From contig CM032659.1 in NCBI GenBank assembly GCA_019095985.1, positions 30,315,788 to 30,379,787 of the forward strand: a stretch of DNA of 64,000 bases, in the 5' to 3' direction. The position numbers and the translations under genes are program-made. The notes under the pieces were generated by a model that was not told the origin of the DNA, ran no database searches, and was given only the letters and a program-made list of their open reading frames with translations. Source of the stretch: Streblospio benedicti (lineage: Eukaryota > Annelida > Polychaeta > Spionida > Spionidae). Shown one piece after another: positions 12,820 to 54,900 of this stretch. How positions within the stretch are numbered: the stretch's first letter is position 1; every line of letters starts with the position of its first letter.

Positions 12820-13110
12820 ATTCATTAGTGAATGACAGGCTGATAATGATCAAGTTTGCTATTCATGGTTATACCTGCATCTAAGTTTTGTATAATCACA
12901 CATTCAGCAATTTGCCTTTCTAAGGGTCTTTGATATGATTTTAGTACTTCCATTCTAAATATATCATTTCCTATGGTTTCATTTGGGTGATATTAATTTA
13001 TATGTTTTCTGAAAGCATTATTAATATTGTTTTGTCTTATGGCTGCTTTGTGTTGTTTACCTCTAACAAAGAGAGATCTGCTAGTTTTACGTATGTGACA
13101 CATTAATTTT
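12820..13110 (-). mobile_element. Penelope-like endonuclease fragment (GIY-YIG C-terminal part)
   Basis: The minus strand reads TSRSLFVRGKQHKAAIRQN, then NDIFRMEVLKSYQRPLERQI and AECVIIQNL. This resembles the C-terminal half of the GIY-YIG endonuclease carried by Penelope-like elements. One stop interrupts it, and neither the GIY motif nor a reverse transcriptase is nearby, so it is a truncated dead copy. Identification is from memory of the motif only. Confidence 0.4.
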
Positions 13111-14101
13111 GGAATTTAGGCATATTTTATAAAGAAAGAACTCAAAATGATACATAGTGCCAACGGCTGTTATTGCATGCCATAAAAAGAAGAGTTAATG
13201 AGTAAATTGCCTCAGCTGATCTGGATACAAAGGGGTAATATATAATTCAATGATCCTTCTATGGATCTGATCATCAAGTTATTAGCAAATGAGTTAGCAT
13301 GGCGATATATGCATAGAGGCAAGATTTCAACGCATTTTCATTTGTATTTTTTTGCATTGCTTCAGCTGCTGAAGCAAATCTTTGTGTTTCTTTCATTTGT
13401 AACTATGTATGTCTCCGGACAAGCTATAAGTATTACTGATGAACTGATTTTGTTCAAACTTTACACAACTATGAGGTATGAGCCGACACCAAAGTTATTT
13501 GATTTTTGGGCAATCTGGCATTTAAACTGTGCTTTCCATAGGGTATTATGATCCATTTTCAACATTCCTATTACTATTGAATGCACAATTACAGAGCAAT
13601 ATTCTATCAGATGGAAACATCTACTTGGTGCTGTTTGCTATTTGTTCTTTGTTGCTATAGGATCAATTATAGCATGATGAAACCAATACTAGACAGCAGC
13701 ATATTATTTTGTGGTTGATTAAATACGCAGTACATTGTAATTGTGTACTTTTAATCATGATTTCCAAAACATTTTTGTAAACGTTTTTACTATCCATAAA
13801 TCAACGTTGTTACAGCTAGTATACATCGTTTCAATATTTATCTTAATTGCCCATGAGTCAACGTTGTTCTAGCTATGCCGTGTTTTTTGAACACTTTTGA
13901 TCTAGTTTACTTTTGTAATCTTTCTGTGCAGGATATCGCAGAATGTGGGTGAAACTGGATAACAGAACAATTCCTAATCACCCGCAAGTGTGCACATTTT
14001 GAACGAATAATAATTCTCCCTTCATTATCACAAAGTCAAAGTCATAATCATTGGCGTATTACAATGCATATTCTATGTTTTTGAAACATAAAATGAAATA
14101 A

Positions 14102-14227
14102 TCATGATGCAGCACACAATGAAATTATCTCGTGTATTTGTGTTTGCATGAAGTAGGAGAAGACATCGGTGACGTAGGAGGCGTTGGAGATCCCCTGGGG
14201 TCCCACTCCACGGCGGCCAGTCTCGCC
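14102..14227 (-). CDS. Candidate alternative terminal exon of the DEG/ENaC channel
   Basis: From the same acceptor CAG it encodes GETGRRGVGPQGISNASYV, identical to the exon at 16227, then diverges to TDVFSYFMQTQIHE and stops at 14104-14102. The copy also includes about 75 bp of upstream intron with very few differences, so the duplication is recent. The reading frame is open from the phase 0 acceptor to its own stop, giving a C-terminus about 16 residues shorter. It could be an alternative last exon of this gene, the last exon of the partial paralogue, or a dead copy. Confidence 0.5.
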   Translation of the reverse strand, partial: GETGRRGVGPQGISNASYVTDVFSYFMQTQIHEIISLCAAS

Positions 14228-15384
14228 CTGTGAAAGAGTGGCAAAAAACTATAGATGTCACAGTCATTTGATTAATATGACTCTACTAAAAGCCATAAAC
14301 CATAACCAATGAAGGAAAAGTGTAATAATTTTATTTATACAAATACACACTTATATATAAATATGCACAGTAATATCTAAAGTTTACCACACACCATGTA
14401 TGAATAATTGCATTGAATTATACAAAGCTGGGTAATTATCAATACACAATTATCCACTGAATAAGAAAAATATCCAAATCAATGTTTTTATGTGTTACCA
14501 ATATTATATATACATTGTAACATTTTACGGATATACATCTAAATAGGCTTATCTAATGTATCCATATTTATCTTGTACATGTAACTTGAGAAGCTACAAT
14601 CACAGACATTGCGTCAGTACACAGTGCATCATCTTTATATCACAGTGTATTCTATGTATCACAGTTACCATGACTACAGATATTAAAAACATGAAAAATA
14701 GTATACAAATATGCGATATATTATGCATGAATACACTTTTGTTCCATTGGATAATATTGTTACACCACACATATACAATCCGTACTAGGAGGTCCAGGTT
14801 TGGGGAAAGGGGGAGAACCCCCATCCGATGTCATTGTTTCATCAGACCAAATGCAAATAAATGGACATGCCAAAAACCCAATGAACATAAAAACCGTAGG
14901 GTTGAAAAGGGTGAGGAGAGTGCAACTTGGCCAATGGACTTGCTAATGAACAGGCCTGTGTTTTTTTTTAAAGTTTCATCATCATTATCATTCAGAAAGA
15001 TCTCCTACTTTTATCAGTTACAACTTCCATACACCTATTATTCGTCTAACCCCCATAACGACTTCATACTGTTTGGTTATGTAAAAATGCATACATTCTA
15101 ATGTGTCCCTATGTACTAGAATATCACCCGATGAGCTTTCAATCAAGGTTGTTTGCCAAGGTCTAACCGTTAACAATTTAACTAAAGAATAATCACTATC
15201 TATGTGATATTTGTGACTATGCAGGAAGCTTGACATATTGTGTTCGGTCTTTGATGAAATGCTATAAATAATAAAAATATTGAATTCCATATCAAGTTAG
15301 ATTTTGATTGACATATTCACATAATGTGAAGCACTGAAAAGAAATTGAACTCATGATAATCACTGCCATACATATCACTGTTAT

Positions 15385-15605
15385 AAATTTTGATAATGAA
15401 AGCGTAATGAAAAAGTAATGATTTTTTTCATTTTGGTTTGTTCATTACCATTATATGAAAACCATTACTTTATGTTACAGAATATTTCATTATAACATTG
15501 TTATCATTACCCATTTTCCACTCATTATCATGTCATTTTTATCGTCATTAAGAATGACGTGAACACTGCCTATGACGATGATTAAAATGACAATGATAAT
15601 GATTA
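15385..15605. repeat. TAATGA-rich inverted-repeat segment
   Basis: Dense AAAGTAATGA, TCATTACC, TTATCATTACC and ATGATAATGATTAC motifs on both strands give a foldback-like region between the two terminal exons of the channel. Nothing else is seen in 14228-16053. Confidence 0.4.
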
Positions 15606-16053
15606 CAAACTATATACTATTAATATTTTTCATGTAGATTATCCACCTCTCTCTTTCACTGAAAAAGGGATCACACTAATAAACATTCTAAATGGTTTAC
15701 AGTATTATTTCAGATGTATATATAACCTGGAATGCTCGTATACTGTGAGTGTTTTACAAAGTGTAATGAATTCCATAATCAAACAGCCATGTGCGTCTGA
15801 ATGTGTATGACCAAAGACCACAGTTGTCTCTCACAGTTAGCAATTACTTCCGGTGTCTCAGGTAGGTGGCCACAGGCTGAATCCGGTGTAATATCCAAGT
15901 CATGTTTAATATGTACTAATTGCTTTAATTGATTACTGGCCAATAGGTTTAAACGTCCCACGTTCACACTTTCTTACGTTGTTAAGTTCTGACACGTTTG
16001 TGATGTCATAAGTTATGTTGTGGACGAGTAAACAAGTCTGTCACAGCAAAATG

Positions 16054-45890
<29,837 letters not shown>

Positions 45891-46604
45891 TTGATGGCCA
45901 CGGTTAATCCCCAATCCAGTTTAATCCAGTTCTCATGTTGTTACCAGAATTAAGTAAAACTTTGTTCAGTATTTCATGGGATGCCCTATCCGTGGTATCT
46001 ATTGAAAAGTAGCGTGATGCATGTTTTTAATGAAACAGAAAAGATTATGAAGTTTAAAAGGTACGGAAGTGTATTTAAATCATAAATTTTCGCATCGTTG
46101 ATGCTTTTTCAAGTGGAAAACGCCATTCAAAAATTTGAAGACGCATCGATGAGGTTTAAATTGTGATTTAAATAAACTTTAGTACCTTTTTAACTTCATA
46201 ATCTGTCCTGTTTTAATATGATATGGTACGAGCAGCTCCAAGAACTTTTTATTCTTTAATGCAATCGCTCACTCAAAGAACACCCCACACCACGGCCGAA
46301 CTCACGCAGCTCACATATAAAACGAGTTGAGTGAAATCAAGCTTATAGACATATTCCTCATAATGAAAATCATCCCGCACAAAATTAGTGTGTATCCAAA
46401 CTAAACCGTAATATCCAGATGTGAGACCTTTAAGTTACTTAGTTTGAACGTTACTCTCTATGATGCGTGCATAATAGTGAATGTTACACTCTAATAGACC
46501 ACGATGGGCGCATGCGCGTTCTCCGCCGGTGGTGAGCAGATCCGCCGGTCGCTACACGGGGCCGCCGTGAGCCTGGAGACAGCAAGCAAAGCGTCCTGCA
46601 TACA

Positions 46605-46784
46605 AACCCCCCATTTCACATAGACGACGGTAGTTCCAGATGATCCATTGAGATTAGTGTCATTTTGAGGAGGACCGTAGATGTTCGGTTTAAAACTTTT
46701 GGGTGATCTTGCTGGTTCGGTTGGGAATGGGGCACTTCTGGCTGGTACTGGGTCTTCCTGCCTAACTGCTTTGGGAGGAGGCAT
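46605..46784 (-). pseudogene. Possible exon remnant of a short-chain-collagen C4-like protein
   Basis: Minus strand, Met at 46784: MPPPKAVRQEDPVPARSAPF, later NGSSGTTVVYVKWG and a GTTTGT donor-like site. The phrase resembles SG-T-x-YVRWG, which opens a cysteine-rich domain in many invertebrate short-chain collagen C4-like proteins. A more degraded copy lies at 46895-47290. It sits upstream of the channel start on the same strand, but I see no link. Low confidence. Confidence 0.25.
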
Positions 46785-47549
46785 GGTTGACAGATGAAAC
46801 CGTAAGTGCCGCCACTACCGTTACAATCTGAAGCAATTATGAAACAGAATCATCTGTACTAATAGTTGGGTTGTTCACGATGCTCCATGACTAATGTTGT
46901 GTGGAGGAAATGGCACACTTCTGCCTGGTTCTGCTAAACAAATCACTTCACTGGAGAAGTGATTTTGAATTTTTCGGCTTGTGGGCTGCCGTAATGGATT
47001 AATAAGCTGTTAATCTGGATAATCGTTTTGCTTTTCTGGGTCATCTGGAGGGCTGGCTCAATCGTCTTTCTGCTCAAAGGTAGTCTTATGACGATGGCCA
47101 TAAAGATGTTCCCGTGTTACAGTGTGCTATTTCCAAATGGGCCAATGAGCGTATCTTTTCATCCAGTCACAGACCGTTGCTCCAGATGACCCAATAAGTT
47201 TTGGTTACAAAATATGCACATCGGGCACCATGAAAAAGGAGCATCTGGATCTGTTCTCGTCAATGTAAAATTTGGGGTTAGAATGTGCCCAAAGTGTACT
47301 ATGTAGGCCACCCTGCTCATGTGTCACGGAGTCCACGGAAACCACCGCCGCTTTTTCCCCCACATGACACACCACGTGACTTTGTTTGCGAGCTGCTACA
47401 TGTATTTAGCCTAGTGTAAATCGGCTTTTAGGATGTCCTTTTTGTTACATTTTTATTGGTATGTGCATATCTGTTAAAACTATTTAGCTGAACCGTATCT
47501 CTTCTGTCATTTTCTTTATTTCTAATTTTACCAAATTTTTTATTTTGTA

Positions 47550-47700
47550 GAGGGGGTGGGGTTGGGGGCTATAAAGGTAAAGAAATACCCCACCTCCCAA
47601 TTTTGGTCGTATTTACCACATCCTTATTTTTCAACATTCCTTTTTGTTGGTCTTCACCATACTTTTCACCCCAACTGTCCCACATCCCACTTCCAAACAA
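47550..47700 (+). repeat. Dispersed CCCACATCCC repeat, copy 5
   Basis: GGGGGTGGGGTTGGGGGCTA, then GGTCGTATTTACCACATCC and CCCACATCCCACTTCC. Confidence 0.55.
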
Positions 47701-47769
47701 CACCATTTTACATTGGTAACATTTTACGGTCTAATGGTTCAATGACGATGAATCAGAGAAGCTGAGTGT

Positions 47770-47850
47770 AGCGGCAACAACAACAGCAACAGCAGCAGCA
47801 GCAATAGCAACAACAGCAGCAGTGGCAGCAGTGGCAGCAGCAGGAGATAT
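47770..47850 (+). repeat. Interrupted (CAA/CAG)n repeat
   Basis: CAACAACAGCAACAGCAGC and related units; intergenic. Confidence 0.85.
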
Positions 47851-48221
47851 TTAAGAAACAACTTCCCTAGCAGATAATGTCAACATGTAGTGCAAACGCT
47901 AATTACACAAAATGCCACGGCACAGTGACAGTTGCTGGTGCAGAATATAACAAAATATAACAAAGAAGAGCATGAATTACTAATGTGCGCACGTGTTAAT
48001 CATCTGTCCCTCTTAACATGTCAATGCCCCGTTAATTAAATGCATGCTTCTAAGAATTATCTTGGTGTGTTTCCCTCCTGTAAATTGTCATGTATTTTTT
48101 AATGCAGCTGGTTAGATACACTCCACCATCTATAGGCTTGGTAATGCATTTGTTTGCCTGTTATGTATAAGTGTTATCAGGGAGCTAGTGCTACAAAATT
48201 TAGATAAATGAAAAGCAAGAA

Positions 48222-48625
48222 TATGTGCATATTTACAGTTGCAACTCACAGTTCTATCGTGCTCTAACGACGTTACAATTTCACCAGGTCATTGGCATCC
48301 TTATCACACTATATCTCTCTCAACTCCCCGAGGAGCATACAGCACATCACTACTGTAGTAGAGACTTGCTTATCACTCACATTCGCATTCGCTTACCTGC
48401 CCTGTACATATTTAACTAGTAGGTACCTCGGAGAAATGCGCGACCTGTTAGAGGTAGGTTTATTCAGCACCCACCAACGGACCCCACCAGGAATATAAAC
48501 CACGACCTTCTGGTCACGAGTCAAACAGCCCATCCATTCGGCCACGGAATCATATAAAAAGAACCAAAAAAACCTGCTGTGTCTACAATGCTGCCTGGAG
48601 TTGGATTGGGTAGCCAAGGCTGACT
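48222..48625 (-). repeat. SINE-like tRNA-derived copy, reverse
   Basis: The minus strand has GACTCGTGACCAGAAGGTCG and the same body as 49101-49443 (a CTCCCCG box, a TGATAAGG-like phrase). Confidence 0.65.
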
Positions 48626-48756
48626 AACAAGCACAGCACAGATTGAACTACAATTTGTACAGTTGGACGAAATTAGCTGGAAATTGAACTAAAAAGGTCT
48701 TCATATTTCCCTACAATCACGTCGTCCTGAGTGATCACCACATTCACCTCTCAAAG

Positions 48757-49080
48757 TGTGCTTCTGTGGCCTAGTGCATAGGGCGTTGGACCTGTGACAG
48801 GAAGGTTGCATGTGCGATTCTTGGTCAGGTCTAGCTGGCTGTGGGTGTTGAGCAAATTTACGTCTAATAACAGTTGCACACAGCTCAGTGACACTTACAC
48901 GTTAAACAGGTACAGACCACTGTGTTGAAAGAGTGAATGCGTAATTAGGATTATGCACTGAATGATCAATGTTCAATTGATGATCAATAAGTGTGCCAAT
49001 GACTTGGTGTCAATTGTAAAGTCATAGGAACAAGACTTAGATCACTGTGACTATAAACCAACACATTTACATTTACCGTA
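48757..49080 (+). repeat. SINE-like tRNA-derived copy
   Basis: CTTCTGTGGCCTAGTGCATA, then GACCTGTGACAGGAAGGTTG, with A and B boxes like the 49101 copy but more diverged. Confidence 0.6.
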
Positions 49081-49100
49081 CAGAGAACAACACCATTACT

Positions 49101-49443
49101 TCTGTGGCGTAATGGATAGAGAGTTGGACTCGTGACCAGAAGGTTGTGGGTTCGATTCCCGGTCGGGTCTGATTGAGGGTGTTGAGTCGTTGAGCTAACT
49201 GACCTCCAACAGGTTGCACACTGCTCTGTGGTACCTACACGTTAAATTTATGCAGGTCAGGCGAGCAAACGCCAAAGTGAGTGATACGCACGTCTGCGCT
49301 ACTGTAGTGATGTGCTGTGTGGTCCCCGGGGAGTTGAGAAAGATAGAGTGTGATAAGGAAGTCAATGGCCTGGTGTAGATGTAAAGTTACTAAAGCACAG
49401 ACAAATTGTGCATTGCGACCGTAACTAAGCACATATACATTTA
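49101..49443 (+). repeat. SINE with tRNA-Thr-like head
   Basis: Head CTTCTGTGGCGTAATGGATA, GAGAGTTGGACTCGTGACCA, B box GGTTGTGGGTTCGATTCCC. The loop CTCGTGA would carry a CGT anticodon. A unique body of about 260 bp follows. This is the best-preserved copy. Confidence 0.7.
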
Positions 49444-50114
49444 GGTAGCCATATAGATCCTGCCATTCCTTCCATTAGCCGCGACGTATAGTGCTTGCTG
49501 CAAAAAGATCTCTGAAAATGCATCCAGCGGAATAATGGACATCAATAATAGATGGCTACTTCTAATATAGACACAAATGGCGTCGTCACCTTTATATAAT
49601 GAACTGTTTGTGTCAATGCGTGATCGATGAATATTGCTTTTACAAATAACCCCAACACCTGTTTTATACCTTGCTGTTCACCAAACTGTATGCCTTGTGA
49701 TTTCTTTTTTATATATTGCTGGGTTTGTATCGCAGAGCATACTTTAAACACTCTGTAACCCAACAAGTATTGTCTATCCTATTTTAACAGTTTAAGCCTG
49801 AAAACTATCTTTTTTGTAAATTACAATTAAAACGGAGAAGATCTCTCTTGAAAAGCTTATTTTAGAATAGAAGTACAAGAATCTTTTTTTCTATTTTAAA
49901 CATAAAGCCCAGTGTAATTTAAAAAAGGAATAACCTCTGATAGCAAAATTTCTGAAAACAACTGAACACGGAGAAATTCCCCATTTCAATTCTGATTTAG
50001 AAGTTCTGGTGAAGCTTTCTCCCAGTGTTCTCTTTACTGGCAGATCCAGGTTTTCAGAAGGGGGCACAGTGAATGTTCTGCGATTCCTAAACGTATCACA
50101 GTAACAATACTATT

Positions 50115-50232
50115 GTAACGGACTTGAACTAAACAGAATATTCGTCAACAAATTTTCAACATGTTAAAAATTTCCAAACGAAATTGCCAGTTCACCAGTC
50201 CACGTAGAGCTACGTAGGTGGAATTCGCTTAT
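50115..50232 (+). repeat. Solo end of the GCGAATTC terminal-repeat element
   Basis: Same 3' end as the 42.8-44.3 kb cluster (ATTCGTCAACAAATTTTC, then CACGTAGAGCTACGTAGG). It stands alone in the intergenic region. Confidence 0.6.
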
Positions 50233-51229
50233 TTGTAAATGAGCTTTTAGAGTCCCACCACACCTACTAGAAACGTCTATCTTTCTTTCATATGATATAT
50301 TTAGTTATTAAACTGTAGATAAAGTTTATGAAAGAAATTCATGGTCTACACACAACATATATTATTACATAAAGTTTAACGAGCATGTATAATATGAATC
50401 GTTAATCATACATTAGAGTTAGTTATCAGGAAATAAAGTAACTACGTATATGCACAAACTCCATTACTGACGAACTTTAGACACACCATTAATGACATTA
50501 CGAATTAAAAACGCAAGCGTGCAAAAGAGTTTGTTTTTTGTCCATTTGATAGATGCACCTCTATTTGCACATGCCAACTGTTGCCTGCAAAACCTTACTG
50601 AGTTGAGCCATTGTCAGTGCATGCAATAATTCGAACTGTACACGTATAGCACAATTAAGCATAAAAGTACACAGTTAACATTTCGGACAAAACACCACTA
50701 CATTGTAAGGGGCAATATTGTCATAGAATGTTTCAAACACTGTAGTAATGAGGTAAAAAGTATACTTGTTAGGGCCTATTGTTCTAATATGTATTGTGCC
50801 CATCTATGGAGCAAATACAATTGTTATTCTTTTGGGAAACTTGAAACAACTTTTGACAGAATTTTTAGAATGTTATCTAATTTAGATAGAATAACTTCCA
50901 CATATGTTGTTTAACAACAGTAGTGCTTTAATGTTAAAATTAGAAAGTACATATTAGATTTTAGAAATAGATTTGAAAAGTGTAAACATATTTTAGTTCG
51001 GAATCTACTTGACTGCTGGCAGGAGTGCCCAAGTTCAACATTGTACCTAGAATGGAGAAAAAACAATTATACATTCTGTGATTTGTTTGTGATTTTTTAT
51101 GCACAGTTTTACTTATTTACTACTTATTTATGTATATCTGCATATTTTATATCTTTTCTATGGAATTAATCCGAAATAGATGTTTCCATTCTATACTAGT
51201 CTATTCTATAAAACAGTGAAACATAACGC

Positions 51230-51492
51230 ACGCAGCAACAATGTATCCGGAAGTGCACTGTAAATAAAAAAGCAATCATTTGTACGCGAAAAATGATGGT
51301 ATGTACGTTTTCTCGTCAATACTGTTGAAAGCAAGTGCACGAAGAACAAATAAACCCGTAGAAGGTGATTTCCCATAAAGTTCAACACCCAAAATGCGTG
51401 AAAGCGCACCAGGAAAGTGATGCAGGCGAATTTTAAAAAAACACAAAAACAACCATGGCCACGCCCATGTCTTCGTAATTATATATAGATTC
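51230..51492. repeat. Second copy of the CTATAGAT-ended dispersed repeat
   Basis: Matches the end of 3541-4395 and ends CGTAATTATATATAGATTCA. It is truncated at its left. Confidence 0.5.
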
Positions 51493-51842
51493 ATCTATTT
51501 ATTTTCCAAAATTACAAAGAAGATCAATAATATAAAGTTCGGACAATTTACAACACTCATAAGAACACAAAAGCATTAAAATCACATATAAGTAGTAACA
51601 TAAATGGCTGGGGAGGAAAGAAGTGGATTACTCATTAAGTTCCTTTTCATTTGCATGATTTAATCGTACTTTTAAAACCATATTTAAGCATTTCAATACA
51701 ATAAACACTTGCAGTAGCATGTGTTTCACAAAATGGTAAAAAATTCATAAAAGCGACAAGTCAAAGTGGGCCTATGATTTGTTTAAAATAGAAACTGAAA
51801 AATGTGACATTTTGATAAATTATAGATCATATTTTGCTCTGC

Positions 51843-51942
51843 NNNNNNNNNNNNNNNNNNNNNNNNNNNNNNNNNNNNNNNNNNNNNNNNNNNNNNNNNN
51901 NNNNNNNNNNNNNNNNNNNNNNNNNNNNNNNNNNNNNNNNNN
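51843..51942. other. Assembly gap (100 N)
   Basis: Exactly 100 N, ending about 56 bp before the first visible PTF1A exon. It probably hides, or lies next to, the first coding exon and promoter of PTF1A. Confidence 0.98.
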
Positions 51943-51998
51943 TAGAATGTAGCCGGTTCTGGCTGGTTGTGGGTTACAATGTATGTTGTGTTCTGCAG

Positions 51999-54900
51999 GC
52001 GGCGGCTGTGAGGCGGCGGCCCCCCACCCCCAGCAGCCCCCCGCGGCGGCGGCGGCCTACCCTGTGTACGCCAGCCTCACGTGCCAGCAGCAGCAGTACG
52101 GCCAAGGTGCGTGCCGGGAACTCACGCGCACATGCTCATGCAGTGTTTGTCTTGATAAGGGGGGGGGTTTCCTATTTTTGGTCGTATTTCCCACATCCTA
52201 TTTTGGGCCCTTTTTCACCATATTTTTTGTTTGGCCTTTTTTCCCACATCCCATGAAAACCTTTTAGCCTCCCACCTTATGCCGTTTCCCACACATCCCA
52301 CTTCCTTATAAACCTGCCCCTCTTCACCGGTGCAGATCCAGTGCCCTTCCAATTGATATTTGATAATATGCATTTATAAGAACCTAACCTTTAACATATT
52401 ACATAGGTATTGTGAGGTCAGGAGATCAGACTGACCCATGGATGTTAGAATGAACCCAACTAACTTTTCTCTCAATGACCACTACAAATATGCTCGTAAC
52501 ATATACAGTGGAACATCTCCACGAACACTCACAAATGGCCAATTGGGACATTCTAAACAAATCCTGACTGTAAAGTTATAGTTTTCTGTCTTGATTACAT
52601 ATCCTCAGAACCTCTATATTGTGTCCGTGGATATCAAGAGTGTGTCCTTGAGCATTAGAGAAATCCAAGATGGCAGCCAAGATGGCTGACATCCCAAGAT
52701 AATGATAAAACCTATCTTTTTAACTGAGTTGCATAAACAGAACTTCAAAAATAACAAAATACACCGAAAACCCCCTTAAGAATGTATCAACTGATGAGTC
52801 GCAGAAAGCAGAAAAAATCTACAATATTAAAACCAAACTTACAATGAACGTGTATTTGTAATGAACCATTTTAAGCATATTTGATCGCATAATCATTGAT
52901 TGACTAGTTCTATGTGCGCTCCCACCGTTACAGAGCCTCCCCATTCGACTCCGTGCGGCCGTGCCACCTACGCCCCGGCCCCCTGCTCCTCCGCACGCGA
53001 CCAAGACGCCTACTACCCCGCTGCTGCCGACCCTAGCTCCTCGGCAGACCCGTTCAAGTCGTGGTTCACGTCTGCCGTGTACACGTCCACACGTCTCACG
53101 TTCTCCGACATGAACGACATCTCGGCGTCGGGCGTGGAGTCACGTTTGACGTCGTCGTCGTTTCCAACGGGGGACGTAGCGGGGACGGGGGGCGGGAAGG
53201 ACGCGTACAGCGACACAGAGACCAACAACAACCACCGGCAGGCGGCAGACTCCGATGGGGCGTCCAATGCTGGTAGGTTATTTATCACACGTTGAGTGTA
53301 ATTTGATTGATATCATGCTCTAGGACTGCCTGATAACTAGAAATCTGTATCAGGCACTGGCACATGCAGGTTTCAAGGGATTAGTAGGGTCCTAACAATG
53401 ATCAGTACTGTTGAATGCACACTCCTTTTAGAATGTTTTTAACTTAGAGAATGGAGGAGTTTAAGTACTTCCTGCAAACAATGCAGTTTTGAGCATGTTG
53501 TGATAGAAGAACACAACGTTAACATTACTCTTGTTGTCTAAAGTAAACACAACGTGTGATAAACAAAGTAACATTTTAACAAAATAAGTTTGTCAGGTAG
53601 ACGATTCCACAAGCTATTAAAGCCACCTTTTCCCTTCACATAGAGAATACACTGGGCGAGGACGACGATGAGGAGGACATGGATCTGGACCTGGGCGATG
53701 ATGAGGACGAGGAGGAGTCTGCGGGGGAGGACGGAGCCGGAGACTCCCCGTCTCCAGCAGATGGAGGAGGTAGGTAGTCGATGAGGACGACAATGACACA
53801 GACGACAACATAGATGACAAATATGACAAAGACGATGACATAGACAACAACAAAGATGATGACAAATATAATGCCAGTAACAAAGACAAAAAGACAAAGA
53901 CGACAAAGACGGTGACAAAGTCAGTGACAAAGACAACTACAAAGACAAGGACAAAGATAACGCCAGCAACAAAGACAGCAACAGCTTCATTTGTAAGAGT
54001 TTTGCTTCATCGTGACCACAGGCAAGGTGCGGGGTGGACGGCGGCGGGGTCGCGACAAGCGTCGGCACCTGGCACAGCAGCGGCACGCGGCCAACATGCG
54101 GGAGCGGCGCCGCATGCAGAGCATCAACGACGCCTTCGAGGGTGAGTGGGGGGCTAAATATGAAAGAAATACAAAAAACAATAAAGCCCAATGCAACGAA
54201 ATAAACTAAGGGAAACTATAGTAATGAAACAAGTGTAGGCGATTCTGTGGTGGTGGGTGGGTAGATTAATCTGAAGAAAAGTTTCTTTGTCGAACAACAA
54301 CAACGATATGTTGCTTGATCTGGGATTGTCGTGAAACTGACGCCCTGTGAATTAAGGACTGAAGCTAGACCATTTTAAGTAGATCACTAGTCACTGCACT
54401 AAGACCCTGAATGCAGTGTATGAAGGAGAGAAGGCCGGACTAACCCTGGGCATATAACATCACAAGAGACACACTTATTGGTAAAACTGCACTTGATGAC
54501 CCTTACCTGAAAACAGCCTAAACTTTATTTCAGGTTGTCTCTACTCAACAGGCATATATCATTTTGAAGTTTTTTATGGGACCTCGATAAATGAGGTTTT
54601 CTCTGTATAAAATTATTCCTAATGGGATGGTCAATACTCTAATAGAATTAGTGCTAACGGGATGGTCTATACTGTAACTTTGACACCCCCTGCTTTCAGG
54701 CCTGCGGTCCCACATCCCCACCCTGCCGTACGAACGCAAGCTGTCCAAGGTGGACACGCTGCGCCTCGCCATCGGCTACATCAGCTTCCTGGCAGAGCTC
54801 GTGCAGGCGCCGGGGGGCGGAGGCAACGGAGGGCCGGGCTCAGGGGCAGGCGGACCCAGGAAGGTCATCATTCACTGCCACGCTGCAACCACTGGTGAGT

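Noticed and set aside
13261-13551. 96-aa plus-strand frame
   Set aside because: Hydrophobic but without a motif, and in AT-rich intergenic DNA.
14556-15101. 181-aa plus-strand frame
   Set aside because: No recognisable domain, AT-rich composition, contains repeat text (GGAGGTCCAGGTTTGGGG), and lies opposite the channel intron.
49101-49180. Functional tRNA-Thr gene
   Set aside because: A and B boxes are present, but the acceptor stem does not close and related copies with the same body occur nearby, so it is a SINE head.
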